Assembly (NCBI GenBank): GCA_006222135.1
Contig: VCMI01000040.1
Coordinates: forward strand, 16 to 46,268
DNA length: 46,253 bases
Source of the DNA: Thiomicrorhabdus sp.
GTDB taxonomy: Bacteria > Pseudomonadota > Gammaproteobacteria > Thiomicrospirales > Thiomicrospiraceae
Direction: 5' to 3'
Shown: positions 1 through 7,534 of the stretch, in pieces
Layout of the letters: the number at the start of each line of letters is the position of its first letter
How positions within the stretch are numbered: the first letter of the stretch is position 1
The notes under the pieces: model-generated
What the model saw: only the letters and a program-made list of their open reading frames with translations
The model's database searches: none
Told to the model about the DNA's origin: nothing
Translations under genes and position numbers: made by a program

Positions 1-346
1 TTAGCTCAAGCGGTCATTGATGTTATGAGCGGCATCAAATACTCAAGTTCTCACGATTACCTATGACAATGGTAAAGAGTTCGCCGACCATGAACTGATG
101 GCTAAAACGCTGGAAACTGATATTTATTTTGCCCACCCCTATGCTTCTTGGGAGCGAGGAATCAATGAAAATACAAATGGTCTGATACGTCAGTATTTTC
201 CAAAAGGCATGGACTTGAGAGATGTGACAATGGAACAAGCTCAATATGTGATGGATCGGCTAAACAACCGTCCAAGAAGTAGTCGTGGTGGTAAAACGCC
301 TAATGAATTATTTAAGGGGCTGCAAGTTGATTTACTTGCAGCATGA
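1..346 (+). pseudogene. IS30-family transposase, C-terminal part, frameshifted
   Basis: The readable part (from about base 38) carries the DDE-core segments typical of IS30 transposases: YDNGKEF with the second catalytic Asp, then FAHPYASWERGINENTNG with the catalytic Glu, then the LNNRPR...TPNELF tail. Upstream of base 37 the protein continues in a different frame (LAQAVIDVMSGI). The frame change falls at the AAA run at 37-39 and corresponds to +1 or -2, so the copy is disrupted as written. The 5' part is outside the window. The ATG at 98 given in the ORF track is internal. Whether the frameshift is real decay or a sequence error cannot be decided here. Confidence 0.8.
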
Positions 347-370
347 TTAAATTGCACTTATTACTTGAAA
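1..370 (+). mobile_element. 3' part of an IS30-family insertion sequence, cut by the window edge
   Basis: The transposase tail is followed by a stretch (about 351-369) with the sequence TTGCACTTATTACTTGAA. The second IS30-like element at the right edge of the window has nearly the same sequence (TTGCACTTACGACTTGAA) just past its transposase, and the two diverge immediately afterwards. I infer that this is the shared terminal inverted repeat and that the IS boundary is near 369-370. The other end lies outside the window, so target duplication cannot be checked. Confidence 0.7.
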
Positions 371-700
371 CCGCGTAAACTTAAACGAGCCTATCAAAAA
401 ATATCGGAATATGAAAAATGGCCTATTGAACGTATTAATTTAGCCGCGGGTGGGTTTTCTCTAATGATGGAGGAGGAGTATCAGGAGGGGCAAGCTCTCT
501 GTGCTCTGTTTCTAATGGATGAGCAGTTTGTCTTCGCCCAAGCCGAGTGTATTTTTATGGAAAGCAATAGATCAGACAGTACATCCATCGGACAAGCAAA
601 ACGGACTGCCTTTAAATTTACGGCCATAGCGGCCGAAGATGAAGTGCATATTGTGCGATATTTGATGAATAAAGAGTTAGAGTTAAGAACGCTTGATTAA
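365..700 (+). CDS. PilZ-like domain protein, probably 5'-truncated by the IS30 element
   Basis: A 111-residue product as called, from a TTG codon that lies inside the presumed IS end. The pattern fits a PilZ (c-di-GMP-binding type) fold: a basic N-terminal stretch (PRKLKRAYQK), then INLAAGGF in the place of the usual D/N-x-S-x-x-G turn (the Ser is Ala here), alternating beta strands, and a C-terminal amphipathic segment FTAIAAEDEVHIVRYLM. The usual RxxxR ligand-binding motif is not clearly present, so binding may be lost or may have lain in the missing N-terminus. The open frame begins right at the IS boundary without a convincing ribosome binding site, which suggests that the insertion removed the original start. 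The assignment rests on pattern only; an unrelated small protein is possible. Confidence 0.45.
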   Translation: MKPRKLKRAYQKISEYEKWPIERINLAAGGFSLMMEEEYQEGQALCALFLMDEQFVFAQAECIFMESNRSDSTSIGQAKRTAFKFTAIAAEDEVHIVRYLMNKELELRTLD

Positions 701-714
701 GGCGAAAAAGTGCC

Positions 715-951
715 ATGGCAGATCATAGAAAGAGACAAATGCAAGAAATTCCGATATCTCTTGGGCAAGATGTACAACAAATCTGTGTTTGTTACGATGT
801 TTATTCAGATGAAATTCTAGGGGCTATTCAAGATGGTGCTGACAGTGTAGAGAAGATTAGCTATCGAACCTATGCTTGCCAGGGATGTGGCAATTGTCGT
901 TTTAAAATAGAGGCCTTACTTGAAGGTGGAGTTCCCTTAAGCGTCGAATAA
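715..951 (+). CDS. BFD-like [2Fe-2S] domain protein (bacterioferritin-associated ferredoxin type)
   Basis: A 78-residue soluble protein. The segment CVCYDVYSDEILGAIQDGA followed by ACQGCGNCR gives the C-x-C...C-x2-C cysteine spacing of BFD-like [2Fe-2S] domains, with the characteristic helix and GA...S spacing between the cysteine pairs. Family members bind a [2Fe-2S] cluster and often work in iron release from bacterioferritin or as domains of larger redox enzymes; which applies here is unknown. It lies 14 bases after the PilZ-like ORF and converges with the metal ABC transporter operon downstream. A link to metal homeostasis is plausible from the neighbourhood but is inference. Confidence 0.7.
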   Translation: MADHRKRQMQEIPISLGQDVQQICVCYDVYSDEILGAIQDGADSVEKISYRTYACQGCGNCRFKIEALLEGGVPLSVE

Positions 952-957
952 ATTTGG

Positions 958-1004
958 TTGATTTAACGCACGTTATTTAGAGTGTTTACGAGGCGTTAAA
1001 TCAA
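958..1004. repeat. 12-bp inverted repeat in a convergent intergenic region
   Basis: TTGATTTAACGC (958-969) is matched by its exact reverse complement GCGTTAAATCAA (993-1004), leaving a 23-base loop. It lies just after the BFD-like gene stop and immediately before the long palindrome at 1004-1037. It could be part of a bidirectional transcription stop, but there is no U tract. Confidence 0.6.
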
Positions 1005-1037
1005 TTTAAGAATGACCAGGCCTGGTCATTCTTAAAT
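1004..1037. terminator. 34-bp perfect palindrome centred on ACCAGGCCTGGT; likely bidirectional terminator
   Basis: Every base from 1004 to 1037 pairs with its mirror position, so either strand could form a 17-bp arm. It lies between two convergent genes (BFD-like on plus, ABC permease on minus), where a two-way terminator is expected. The central 16 bases TGACCAGGCCTGGTCA recur in trpF and folC, so this site is also one of the six copies of the dispersed palindrome. A run of T after the stem is lacking. Confidence 0.55.
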
Positions 1038-1053
1038 GCATATTGGTGTCTAT

Positions 1054-1944
1054 TTATGCCGATTCGATTGATTGTAGTACTTTGCGTTTTGATTGTACTT
1101 TCTGCCAAGCAATCGTTACAAAGAGCAACAATCCGGCACTCACGGCAATAGAGGCCGATATTGAGCTGTCTAGCCAGAATGCCAAAGCATACCCTATCAA
1201 TACCGCAAGCTGAGAATAGCCTACCGCCATCCATAACATAGCTTTTAAAGAGCGTGCCACCAGATAGGCACTGCTCGCAGGAATCACCAGTAATGCCACC
1301 ACTAAAATAGCACCGACCGCCTCAAATGAGGCAACAGTTGTCATTGAAACTAAGGTCATTAGAAAGTAATGCCAAAAGATAACGTTAATGCCTAAAGAGA
1401 GCGCCAGACTCGGATGGAAAGCGATGGTTTTAAGACGATTAAAACTGATGATAATACTGCTTAAAACGATCATAAAGACAATACCAATTCCCCAAAAAGC
1501 ACGCGGTCCAATGTCAAAGCCAGATCCGGTGTCGAGATTACCAATATAAAGGGTATCGAAAGGGATAAAAGCGATTTCACCATAGAGAACACACGATTGG
1601 TCTAAATCAATTTGTCCAGCATAGAGCGATATCAAAATAATGCCTATGGCAAAAAACAGGGTGAAAATGATCCCAATGCTGGCATCACTTTGTAATTTAC
1701 CGACGCGATGTAAACTGTCACTCAACCAGGCGGTCAATAAGCCGATAATGACGGCACCTCCGAGCATAATGGGGAGTGCTCGACTGTCGGTAATGATATA
1801 GGCCAATACGATTCCTAAGAGTACTGAGTGGCTGATGGCATCGCCTATCAACGCCTGTCTACGTAAAATTAGAAATACCCCTACCAACGCACAAGATGCA
1901 GCCACTAAAGCGGCCGTGGCAATAATCCAAATATCGTTTGTCAT
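1054..1944 (-). CDS. Metal (Mn/Zn/Fe) ABC transporter permease, second subunit
   Basis: A 296-residue multi-pass membrane protein of the ABC-3 family (ZnuB/MntB/TroD type), predominantly hydrophobic with about eight or nine transmembrane helices. The family signature LRRQALIGDAISHSVLLGI appears at about residues 27-45, where the conserved GDA-x-SH motif sits. It would form the channel together with the other permease and pump Mn2+, Zn2+ or Fe2+ inward using the ATPase encoded upstream. Its ATG overlaps the stop of the preceding permease gene by four bases (1941-1944), so the two are translationally coupled. It is the last gene of the operon, ending just before the large palindrome. The metal cannot be decided from the sequence; manganese is favoured by the DtxR-like partner. 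Confidence 0.9.
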   Translation of the reverse strand: MTNDIWIIATAALVAASCALVGVFLILRRQALIGDAISHSVLLGIVLAYIITDSRALPIMLGGAVIIGLLTAWLSDSLHRVGKLQSDASIGIIFTLFFAIGIILISLYAGQIDLDQSCVLYGEIAFIPFDTLYIGNLDTGSGFDIGPRAFWGIGIVFMIVLSSIIISFNRLKTIAFHPSLALSLGINVIFWHYFLMTLVSMTTVASFEAVGAILVVALLVIPASSAYLVARSLKAMLWMAVGYSQLAVLIGYALAFWLDSSISASIAVSAGLLLFVTIAWQKVQSKRKVLQSIESA

Positions 1945-3293
1945 TTAGAGTCTCCTTGGCTTGCTGAATTGGCGTTAGGAATTAGATTGCCATGTGGGTC
2001 AGATTGGCTATTGGTTAACTCTGCCTGTAGCTGTAACTCTTGCGATGGCGTCAAAATGTGCTCAATGCGCTCCGCATGTTGGTGCACCTGTTGCGGTGTT
2101 AATTCTGCATGTTCAGTTAAATAATTTTCCCACAAACGATGGCGGCGTGTTAGCTGTTCGGCTAATCCAAAACCCGTTGTTGTCATTTCAAACCCTGCGG
2201 TCGATGACGTTATGAGGGCTTTTTTACAGAGCTGTTTTAAGGTGGCTTGTAAATGCTCTAGGGGCATGCTTCTCAGTGCTTGGATATCAGCAATATTGAA
2301 AGTTTTGTGCTGAAAATCTTTACGTTCTAGTAGCTTATAAAGTGTGCGCAGAACATTCTCCTCGGCGACTCTTTTACGCAGTTTGTTGTGTTCTGTATAG
2401 CGTTTTAAGAGCCCTTTTTCTGGGGCAAATAACAACGAGAGGAAAAACAGTGCTGATAAACTGACAACCATCCAAGGGCCTGTTGGCATGGCCGGCGCTA
2501 GGTAGGAAATCTGCGTGCTTATAATGGCGCTTAAAGCTCCTAAGGCTGCGGCGATTATTAGGATATGTGAAAGTTGGTTGCTCCAAAAACGCGCGGCGGC
2601 AACCGGCGTAAGCAGTACAGCCGCCATTAAGACCACGCCAACCAGTTGCAAGCCAACGACTACCGACATGACAATCAACAGTGCCAATAGCAGTTCATAA
2701 CGATTAACGGCGATGCCGATGGTGCGTGCGTAAGTTGCGCTAAAAGCGATTAGGCGGAACTTCTGAAAAAATAGCACGACACAACTCAGTACAAAGAGTG
2801 CGACATAACCCAGTAGCTTAATGTCTTTTTGAGTCATGGCCGCCGCTTGACCAAACAGGATTTTATCTAAACCACTCTTATTGTCGACTTCTAGTCCCTG
2901 AATATAAGAGAGCAGCATGAGCCCCAATGCGAAGAAAAACGAGAGGGTGATGGCCAGTGCCGCATCCGCTTTGATTTTGGTGTTTTTCGGTAGCCAGTCA
3001 ATTAAATAGAAACCGATAAAACTACTGGTCACCGCGCCTAAGAACATCACTAAGGGATCACGGCTTTGGAAGAGTAAAAAAGCCATCATAACCCCTGGTA
3101 GAGCCGCATGCGCCAGGGCGTCACCCACCAAAGAGCGTTTGCGTAAAAAAGCAAAACCACCGATGACAGAGGCGCTCATGCCCAATAAAATACTGCCCAT
3201 CAATACCCAGAGTACGTTGATATCTTCGAAAGACCAGAAGGCTAACCAGTTACTCCAGACAGAAGGGGTTTCAAGTAAGTTAAATGCATCCAT
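1941..3293 (-). CDS. Metal ABC transporter permease fused to a DtxR/MntR-like C-terminal domain
   Basis: 450 residues, against about 280-300 for a plain permease. Residues about 25-290 form an ABC-3 permease with the motif LRKRSLVGDALAHAALPG. A soluble tail follows: a winged-helix-like segment (about 305-365, RVAEENVLRTLYKLLERKDF...) and a segment resembling the metal-binding/dimerisation domain of DtxR/MntR repressors (RRHRLWENYL, then VHQHAERIEHIL, and the family motif DPHGNLIP near the C-terminus). His and Glu residues typical of the regulatory metal site are visible. Permeases with this tail are known (annotated as MntC in some Bacillus species), but the purpose of the tail is not settled. 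It may sense metal at the membrane or gate transport. It starts 8 bases after the ATPase gene. Confidence 0.88.
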   Translation of the reverse strand: MDAFNLLETPSVWSNWLAFWSFEDINVLWVLMGSILLGMSASVIGGFAFLRKRSLVGDALAHAALPGVMMAFLLFQSRDPLVMFLGAVTSSFIGFYLIDWLPKNTKIKADAALAITLSFFFALGLMLLSYIQGLEVDNKSGLDKILFGQAAAMTQKDIKLLGYVALFVLSCVVLFFQKFRLIAFSATYARTIGIAVNRYELLLALLIVMSVVVGLQLVGVVLMAAVLLTPVAAARFWSNQLSHILIIAAALGALSAIISTQISYLAPAMPTGPWMVVSLSALFFLSLLFAPEKGLLKRYTEHNKLRKRVAEENVLRTLYKLLERKDFQHKTFNIADIQALRSMPLEHLQATLKQLCKKALITSSTAGFEMTTTGFGLAEQLTRRHRLWENYLTEHAELTPQQVHQHAERIEHILTPSQELQLQAELTNSQSDPHGNLIPNANSASQGDSK

Positions 3294-3301
3294 GATTTGA
3301 C

Positions 3302-4105
3302 CTAATCCGTATCGTGGGCTTTGTTAAGCTGAGAGCGGTACATCTGCTCGGTTAAATCATTCAATAGCGAAAGGCGACCGCCGTAGGTTTTATTAAGATT
3401 CTCTTTAGTCAGGACTTCCACTACCGGACCTGCTGCAATCAGACGTGCATTGATAAAAATAATCCAATCGAAGTATTCGCCGACCGTATTCAAATCGTGA
3501 TGTACGCAGACAATGGTTTTACCTTGTGATTTAAGGTCTTTAAAAAGCTCGATAATGGCTTGCTCTGTGGCAACATCAACGCCAGCAAAAGGTTCGTCCA
3601 TTAGATATAAAGTGGCTTGCTGGGCGAGAGCGCGAGCCAAAAAGACACGCTGTTGTTGTCCGCCTGAAAGCTGACTAATCTGACGCTCTTTAAACTCCCA
3701 CATTTTAAGATCTTTTAGCGCTTGCTCGGCAATGTCTATATCGAGTTGGCTAGGACGTTGCCACAATTTAAGGTGGCCGTGTCGACCCATCAATACAACA
3801 TCTAAGACATTGATTGGAAAATCCCAATCGATCTCTTCACGTTGCGGAACATAAGCGGTCGCTTGTCGTTTTTTGTCTAGTGATTCACCAAAGAAGCTGA
3901 CCAGGCCTTCAATACTAGGTTCCAACCCCATAATGCCTTTGAGAAGAGTGGATTTTCCGGCACCATTCGGTCCGACGATGGCAATGGTTTTGCCTTCCGG
4001 AATCTCAAAGCTGACATCGGTTAACACCGGTTTATGGTGATAACGCATGCTCAAGTGTTGGACACTCAAAGGAGAGGTATAGGTGTTTGAATTAGATCGG
4101 TTCAT
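3302..4105 (-). CDS. Metal ABC transporter ATP-binding protein
   Basis: 267 residues with the full ABC ATPase set: Walker A GPNGAGKST (about residues 44-52), Q-loop VPQREEIDWDFP, signature LSGGQQQR, Walker B LYLMDEPFAGVD and the H-loop VHHDLNT. The Q-loop sequence and the DWDFP stretch are typical of Mn/Zn/Fe importers (MntB, ZnuC, SitB class). It powers the two permeases encoded directly downstream. It is the second gene of the importer operon, 40 bases after the binding-protein gene and 8 bases before the fused permease. Confidence 0.93.
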   Translation of the reverse strand: MNRSNSNTYTSPLSVQHLSMRYHHKPVLTDVSFEIPEGKTIAIVGPNGAGKSTLLKGIMGLEPSIEGLVSFFGESLDKKRQATAYVPQREEIDWDFPINVLDVVLMGRHGHLKLWQRPSQLDIDIAEQALKDLKMWEFKERQISQLSGGQQQRVFLARALAQQATLYLMDEPFAGVDVATEQAIIELFKDLKSQGKTIVCVHHDLNTVGEYFDWIIFINARLIAAGPVVEVLTKENLNKTYGGRLSLLNDLTEQMYRSQLNKAHDTD

Positions 4106-4145
4106 AGGTTAGTTCTTTAATATAGCGCTTTAAAATGAGATTGTT

Positions 4146-5105
4146 CTAAGGTTGTGGTTTTGCATTTTTAAGGGCATCGACAATGGTGTTTACATTGTGT
4201 TTAACCATTCCAAAATAGTTGCCGGTAGGCGTACCGCTTTGACCCATAGCATCGGAATAGAGTTCGCCACCAATGCTCAAATCATGACCTTCGGCTTTAA
4301 CGCCGGCGACAAGCGATTGGATAAAGCGCGGAGAGACGCTGGATTCTACAAAAAGGGCTTTAATCTGGTTTTTAACAATAATGTCTTTTAACAGCTTTAT
4401 GTCTTGTAGGCCAAATTGAGACGCGGTACTTATGCCTTGTAACCCCTCCACCTGCATGCCATAGGCTTGACCAAAATAGCCAAAGGCGTCATGAGCTGTA
4501 ATTAAAATACGCTGGGATTTTGGAATGCTTAAAACTTGGTCTTTAATCCATTCATGCAGTTGGAGCATCTCATTTAAATAAGGCTGGGCGTTATCCGCAT
4601 AGGCCTGTTTATTTTTTGGATCTTGCTGTTGAAGAATTTGCAGTACGCGTTGGCCCGCTTGATGCCAAAGGCTCAAGTCAAACCAAATATGTGGGTCGGG
4701 AAAGTGACCGTGTTGTCGCAATTGCGCCTTGGGAATCAAGCTACTAACGGCAAAGACAGGCCTAGAGCGTCCCATCTGCTCAAATATATCCTGCATTTTG
4801 CCTTCAAGATGTAATCCATTATATAAGACAATGTCTGCTTTCGTTAACCGGCGTAAATCGCCTTGAGTGGCTTTGTATAAATGAGGATCGACACCGCTCC
4901 CCATTAAAGCCGTGACTTCAACGTATTGGCCACCGATGTTTTGTGCCAGGTCGGCAATCATACCAGTGGTGGTGGTGATTTTCAGTTGAGCCTGAACCGA
5001 AAAAGTTAAGAGCAGTAAACTCAAGCCAATTAACCCCTTTAAAGCTCGGCTGGCGCTTGAGTTTATTGGGCGGCTTATGGTGCTGTAGGTCATCAACGGT
5101 TGCAT
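4146..5105 (-). CDS. Metal ABC transporter substrate-binding protein (cluster A-I type)
   Basis: 319 residues with an N-terminal signal sequence: a basic start, then GLIGLSLLLLTFSVQA with cleavage likely after A-Q-A (about residue 40), so it is exported to the periplasm. No lipobox Cys is seen. The fold signatures of the ZnuA/MntA/PsaA family are present: GSGVDPHLYKAT and FPDPHIWFD supply His ligands, and VESSVSPR and the late SDAMG segment supply the acidic ligands. The His-rich loop typical of high-affinity zinc proteins is missing (only HGHFPDPH), which favours manganese or iron. The start is uncertain; an internal Met four residues later is also possible. It is the first gene of the four-gene operon, with its control region at 5106-5376. 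Confidence 0.9.
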   Translation of the reverse strand: MQPLMTYSTISRPINSSASRALKGLIGLSLLLLTFSVQAQLKITTTTGMIADLAQNIGGQYVEVTALMGSGVDPHLYKATQGDLRRLTKADIVLYNGLHLEGKMQDIFEQMGRSRPVFAVSSLIPKAQLRQHGHFPDPHIWFDLSLWHQAGQRVLQILQQQDPKNKQAYADNAQPYLNEMLQLHEWIKDQVLSIPKSQRILITAHDAFGYFGQAYGMQVEGLQGISTASQFGLQDIKLLKDIIVKNQIKALFVESSVSPRFIQSLVAGVKAEGHDLSIGGELYSDAMGQSGTPTGNYFGMVKHNVNTIVDALKNAKPQP

Positions 5106-5173
5106 AGGGTTTCTCAGTAAAATAATATTGTTTGTTCTGTTTTTGATTGTGTCTAATATATTGAAAAATCAGC

Positions 5174-5213
5174 TGACTAAGTCATGGTTAAATAAAAAGT
5201 TAGTCGAGGCTAA
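5174..5213. promoter_or_regulatory. Possible operator of the metal importer operon (two dyads)
   Basis: Upstream of the binding-protein gene lie an 11-bp perfect dyad TGACTAAGTCA (5174-5184) and, 15 bases further upstream relative to the gene, TTAGTCGAGGCTAA (5200-5213) with 4-bp matching arms. Both share GACTAA/TTAGTC half-sites. TTAG/CTAA arms are reminiscent of DtxR-type operators. On the minus strand a TATATT hexamer lies between the dyads and the gene (about 5154-5159). The function is inferred. Confidence 0.3.
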
Positions 5214-5340
5214 TAAAAAACAAAGTTAACTATATCATGAAAATGGAATCTTGAAAAGAATGAACTAGATGTGCAGGCTATTTGCCATTGGTAATAGAGG
5301 GTTGATGTCGGCTTGTAGAGGGGGGCGAATTCAGAGGCCG

Positions 5341-5366
5341 CCAGAGATAAACCGTTTTATCTCTGG
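5341..5366. terminator. 11-bp hairpin between rlmD and the metal importer operon
   Basis: CCAGAGATAAA and TTTATCTCTGG are exact reverse complements around a 4-base loop, located 11 bases past the rlmD stop in the direction of transcription. No U tract follows, so intrinsic termination would be weak; it may instead protect the rlmD 3' end. Confidence 0.45.
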
Positions 5367-5376
5367 TGATAGAAGT

Positions 5377-6672
5377 TTAAAGTCTAAAGATTGGACGTTT
5401 TTTAACTTTAGGCGTCGCTTTTTGCGTCTTGGTCAATTGCACCATCACTTCAGTATGCGTGGTATGAGGAAACATATCAATAAGACAGGCTTTGGTTAGG
5501 CGATATCCCTGCTTTTCAAGTTCTTTAATGTCACGAATTAACGTGGCAGCATGACAGGAAACATAAACGATGATATCTGCCTTAAGCAGTCCTAATGTTT
5601 TGCACAAATCAAATGCACCTTGACGACCTGGATCTAGCAGAATACGGTCATACTTGTTGTTCTTGAACCAAGGTAGTGGACGCATGTCGTTAAACAAGTT
5701 GGCTTTGTCGAACTTAACATTGTCCAGTTGATTGAGTTGTGCATTGTGGTTGGCGACATCCACTAAAGATTTTTCACCTTCAATACCGACTACTTGTGAA
5801 ACTTGCTGGGCAATGGGCAGGGTGAAATTACCAACACCACAGAAGAGGTCTAATACCTTGTGAGTGGGTTCTAGGTTAAGCCACGACACCGCCTGGTTGA
5901 CCATAATTTTGTTCTGTTCTGCATTGATCTGAATAAATCCATTTTTGGGAAACTCTAGGGTCAATGTTGTCGGGGTTTTATTCACTTCAGTGTTGAGTTG
6001 GTAATAAGGTAGGGCGGTTGTGTTTGATTCAGAATCGTCTGCTTTGTCGGTAGAGTTGTTGATAAAAATGCCATTGTCGGCTTCTACAAAGGTAATCTCT
6101 TTATAGGCGCGGCTGGCGGTATCTAATAGCTCTGCACGATTATCCTGAATGGCTTGGTTTAAGGCAGGGCTCAAGACAGGGCAGTTTTTTATGTCGATAA
6201 GTTCATTAGAGGATTTTTGTCTAAAGCCTAAACGAGCGATCTTGTCTTTTTTATTAATCACGAGGCCTAAACGGGCGCGTCTGCGATAACCGATACCTGT
6301 GCCGATTAAAGGTTCGACGGTTTTGCACTGCTTAGAATCTACGGCCTGAATGAGATCTGTCATAAAGTTTTGGTTTTTCCAAAAACGTTGCGCATCCAGT
6401 GAAAGATGCTGTAGTTGACAGCCACCACAAATTGCATAGTATTCACAAAATGGCTCAACCCGATCCTTTGAAGGTGTCAGGATTTCTAGGCAGTCAGCTT
6501 CATCAAACTTATCTGAAGATTGAGTGATTTTGGCTTTAACGCTGTCACCAGGCACGGCCTGATTAACAAAAATGGTTTTGCCATTATGGCGAGCAACTCC
6601 GCGACCGTCATGTGTTAGACCGGTGATTTCTAAAGAGTCATTCAATGTGTTTGGCTGGTTTTTTTGTGTCAT
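5377..6672 (-). CDS. rlmD: 23S rRNA (uracil-1939-C5)-methyltransferase RlmD
   Basis: 431 residues, the usual RlmD length. An N-terminal TRAM domain (about 12-66, LEITGLTHDGRGVARHNGK) is followed by the iron-sulfur cysteines C76-x5-C82-x2-C85 (FCEYYAICGGCQ) and a fourth Cys in IKNCPVL. The SAM-binding motif LDLFCGVGNFTLPIA and the catalytic-loop region YVSCHAATLIRDI follow (the family usually reads SCNPATLARD; the nucleophilic Cys is kept). It methylates U1939 of 23S rRNA in the cytoplasm. Related TrmA enzymes lack the TRAM/Fe-S arrangement, and RlmC is shorter. It is transcribed leftwards behind queE with a 97-base gap in which I see no clear signal. Confidence 0.94.
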   Translation of the reverse strand: MTQKNQPNTLNDSLEITGLTHDGRGVARHNGKTIFVNQAVPGDSVKAKITQSSDKFDEADCLEILTPSKDRVEPFCEYYAICGGCQLQHLSLDAQRFWKNQNFMTDLIQAVDSKQCKTVEPLIGTGIGYRRRARLGLVINKKDKIARLGFRQKSSNELIDIKNCPVLSPALNQAIQDNRAELLDTASRAYKEITFVEADNGIFINNSTDKADDSESNTTALPYYQLNTEVNKTPTTLTLEFPKNGFIQINAEQNKIMVNQAVSWLNLEPTHKVLDLFCGVGNFTLPIAQQVSQVVGIEGEKSLVDVANHNAQLNQLDNVKFDKANLFNDMRPLPWFKNNKYDRILLDPGRQGAFDLCKTLGLLKADIIVYVSCHAATLIRDIKELEKQGYRLTKACLIDMFPHTTHTEVMVQLTKTQKATPKVKKRPIFRL

Positions 6673-6769
6673 AGGCTTCTGCGATTAAGTTAATTTGGTT
6701 ACGTTTAAGTAAGTCTGTTTGGTCAAAAAGTGCTGACCCTGCATTCACATGGCTTTAAGAGCGGTTTAT

Positions 6770-7414
6770 TTAATCAATGCCCAATAGCTTATGAGTTTGT
6801 AAGCTCAATTTCCATTGCGGGTGCGCTAAGCAATATGCCACGGCTTGTTTAATGTTTTGTTTTGTGACCAGAGGATCTTTGTCATCCATAGGTTGTAAAT
6901 AGAAGTAATCATAATCCAAGCCAGCCACTTTTTCAGGCATTAAATCCGGCTGAGGGTAAACCAGTTTTAGCTCGTGACCCGATTCTAAGATCAAGGGAGC
7001 ATTGGCCTTAGGACTCATGCAGATCCAATCAATATTATCGGGGGCAGATTTAGTGCCGTTGGTTTCAATGGCAATCTCGAATCGATGTTTATGCAGTTGG
7101 TCAATTAGCAACTTATCAACCTGTAAAAGCGGTTCACCGCCGGTCATCACTACAAAAGGGTGTTCGTCTGTATCTGTAGGCCACATCTGTAACAGATGTT
7201 GGCAAAGCGCTTCTGCATCTGCAAATTTGCCGCCATTCTGGCCATCTGTGCCAATAAAATCGGTATCGCAAAATTGGCAAATAGCCGTGGCACGATCTTC
7301 TTCACGGCCTGTCCATAGATTACATTTGCTCATTCGGCAAAAAATAGCAGGGCGACCGCTATGGAATCCTTCTCCTTGTAGCGAGTAGAAGACTTCTTTT
7401 ACCGAATAACTCAT
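6770..7414 (-). CDS. queE: 7-carboxy-7-deazaguanine synthase QueE
   Basis: 214 residues, a radical-SAM enzyme that rearranges 6-carboxytetrahydropterin to 7-carboxy-7-deazaguanine in queuosine/7-deazaguanine synthesis. The start YSVKEVFYSLQGEG is highly typical. The cluster-binding cysteines are C31-x14-C46-x2-C49, the expanded-spacing subtype found in many proteobacteria in place of the canonical CxxxCxxC. The SAM-binding stretch VVMTGGEPLLQ follows. It is divergent from leuC, sharing the intergenic region 7415-7534. The other queuosine genes are not in this window. Confidence 0.95.
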   Translation of the reverse strand: MSYSVKEVFYSLQGEGFHSGRPAIFCRMSKCNLWTGREEDRATAICQFCDTDFIGTDGQNGGKFADAEALCQHLLQMWPTDTDEHPFVVMTGGEPLLQVDKLLIDQLHKHRFEIAIETNGTKSAPDNIDWICMSPKANAPLILESGHELKLVYPQPDLMPEKVAGLDYDYFYLQPMDDKDPLVTKQNIKQAVAYCLAHPQWKLSLQTHKLLGID

Positions 7415-7483
7415 ATTAACGTTCCTTTTGCCTGAAATGATTGGTTTGTGTGTGTATTTTACTATTTAGATAGTGCTGTGAAG

Positions 7484-7492
7484 TGATATAAT
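7484..7492 (+). promoter_or_regulatory. Extended -10 promoter element for the leu genes
   Basis: TGATATAAT is a perfect extended -10 element (TG-n-TATAAT) 42 bases before the leuC ATG. No good -35 hexamer is seen at the matching distance, which is common with extended -10 promoters. It would drive leuCDB. Confidence 0.5.
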
Positions 7493-7534
7493 TTGCGATT
7501 ATTTTTTAAATTTACACGGGTTGGGTTAAGCGCG

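Noticed and set aside
3891-3912. GACCAGGCCT in the ATPase gene as another palindrome copy
   Set aside because: Only the left half matches; it is not palindromic. AACAGGCCTGTT at about 46167-46178 is palindromic but differs from the core, so neither was counted.
5269-5499. 76-residue plus-strand ORF
   Set aside because: It covers the rlmD 3' end and the intergenic hairpin, with no ribosome binding site or recognisable feature.
7493-7534. Upstream start of leuC in the ORF track
   Set aside because: It begins at the -10 element; the conserved N-terminus begins at 7535.
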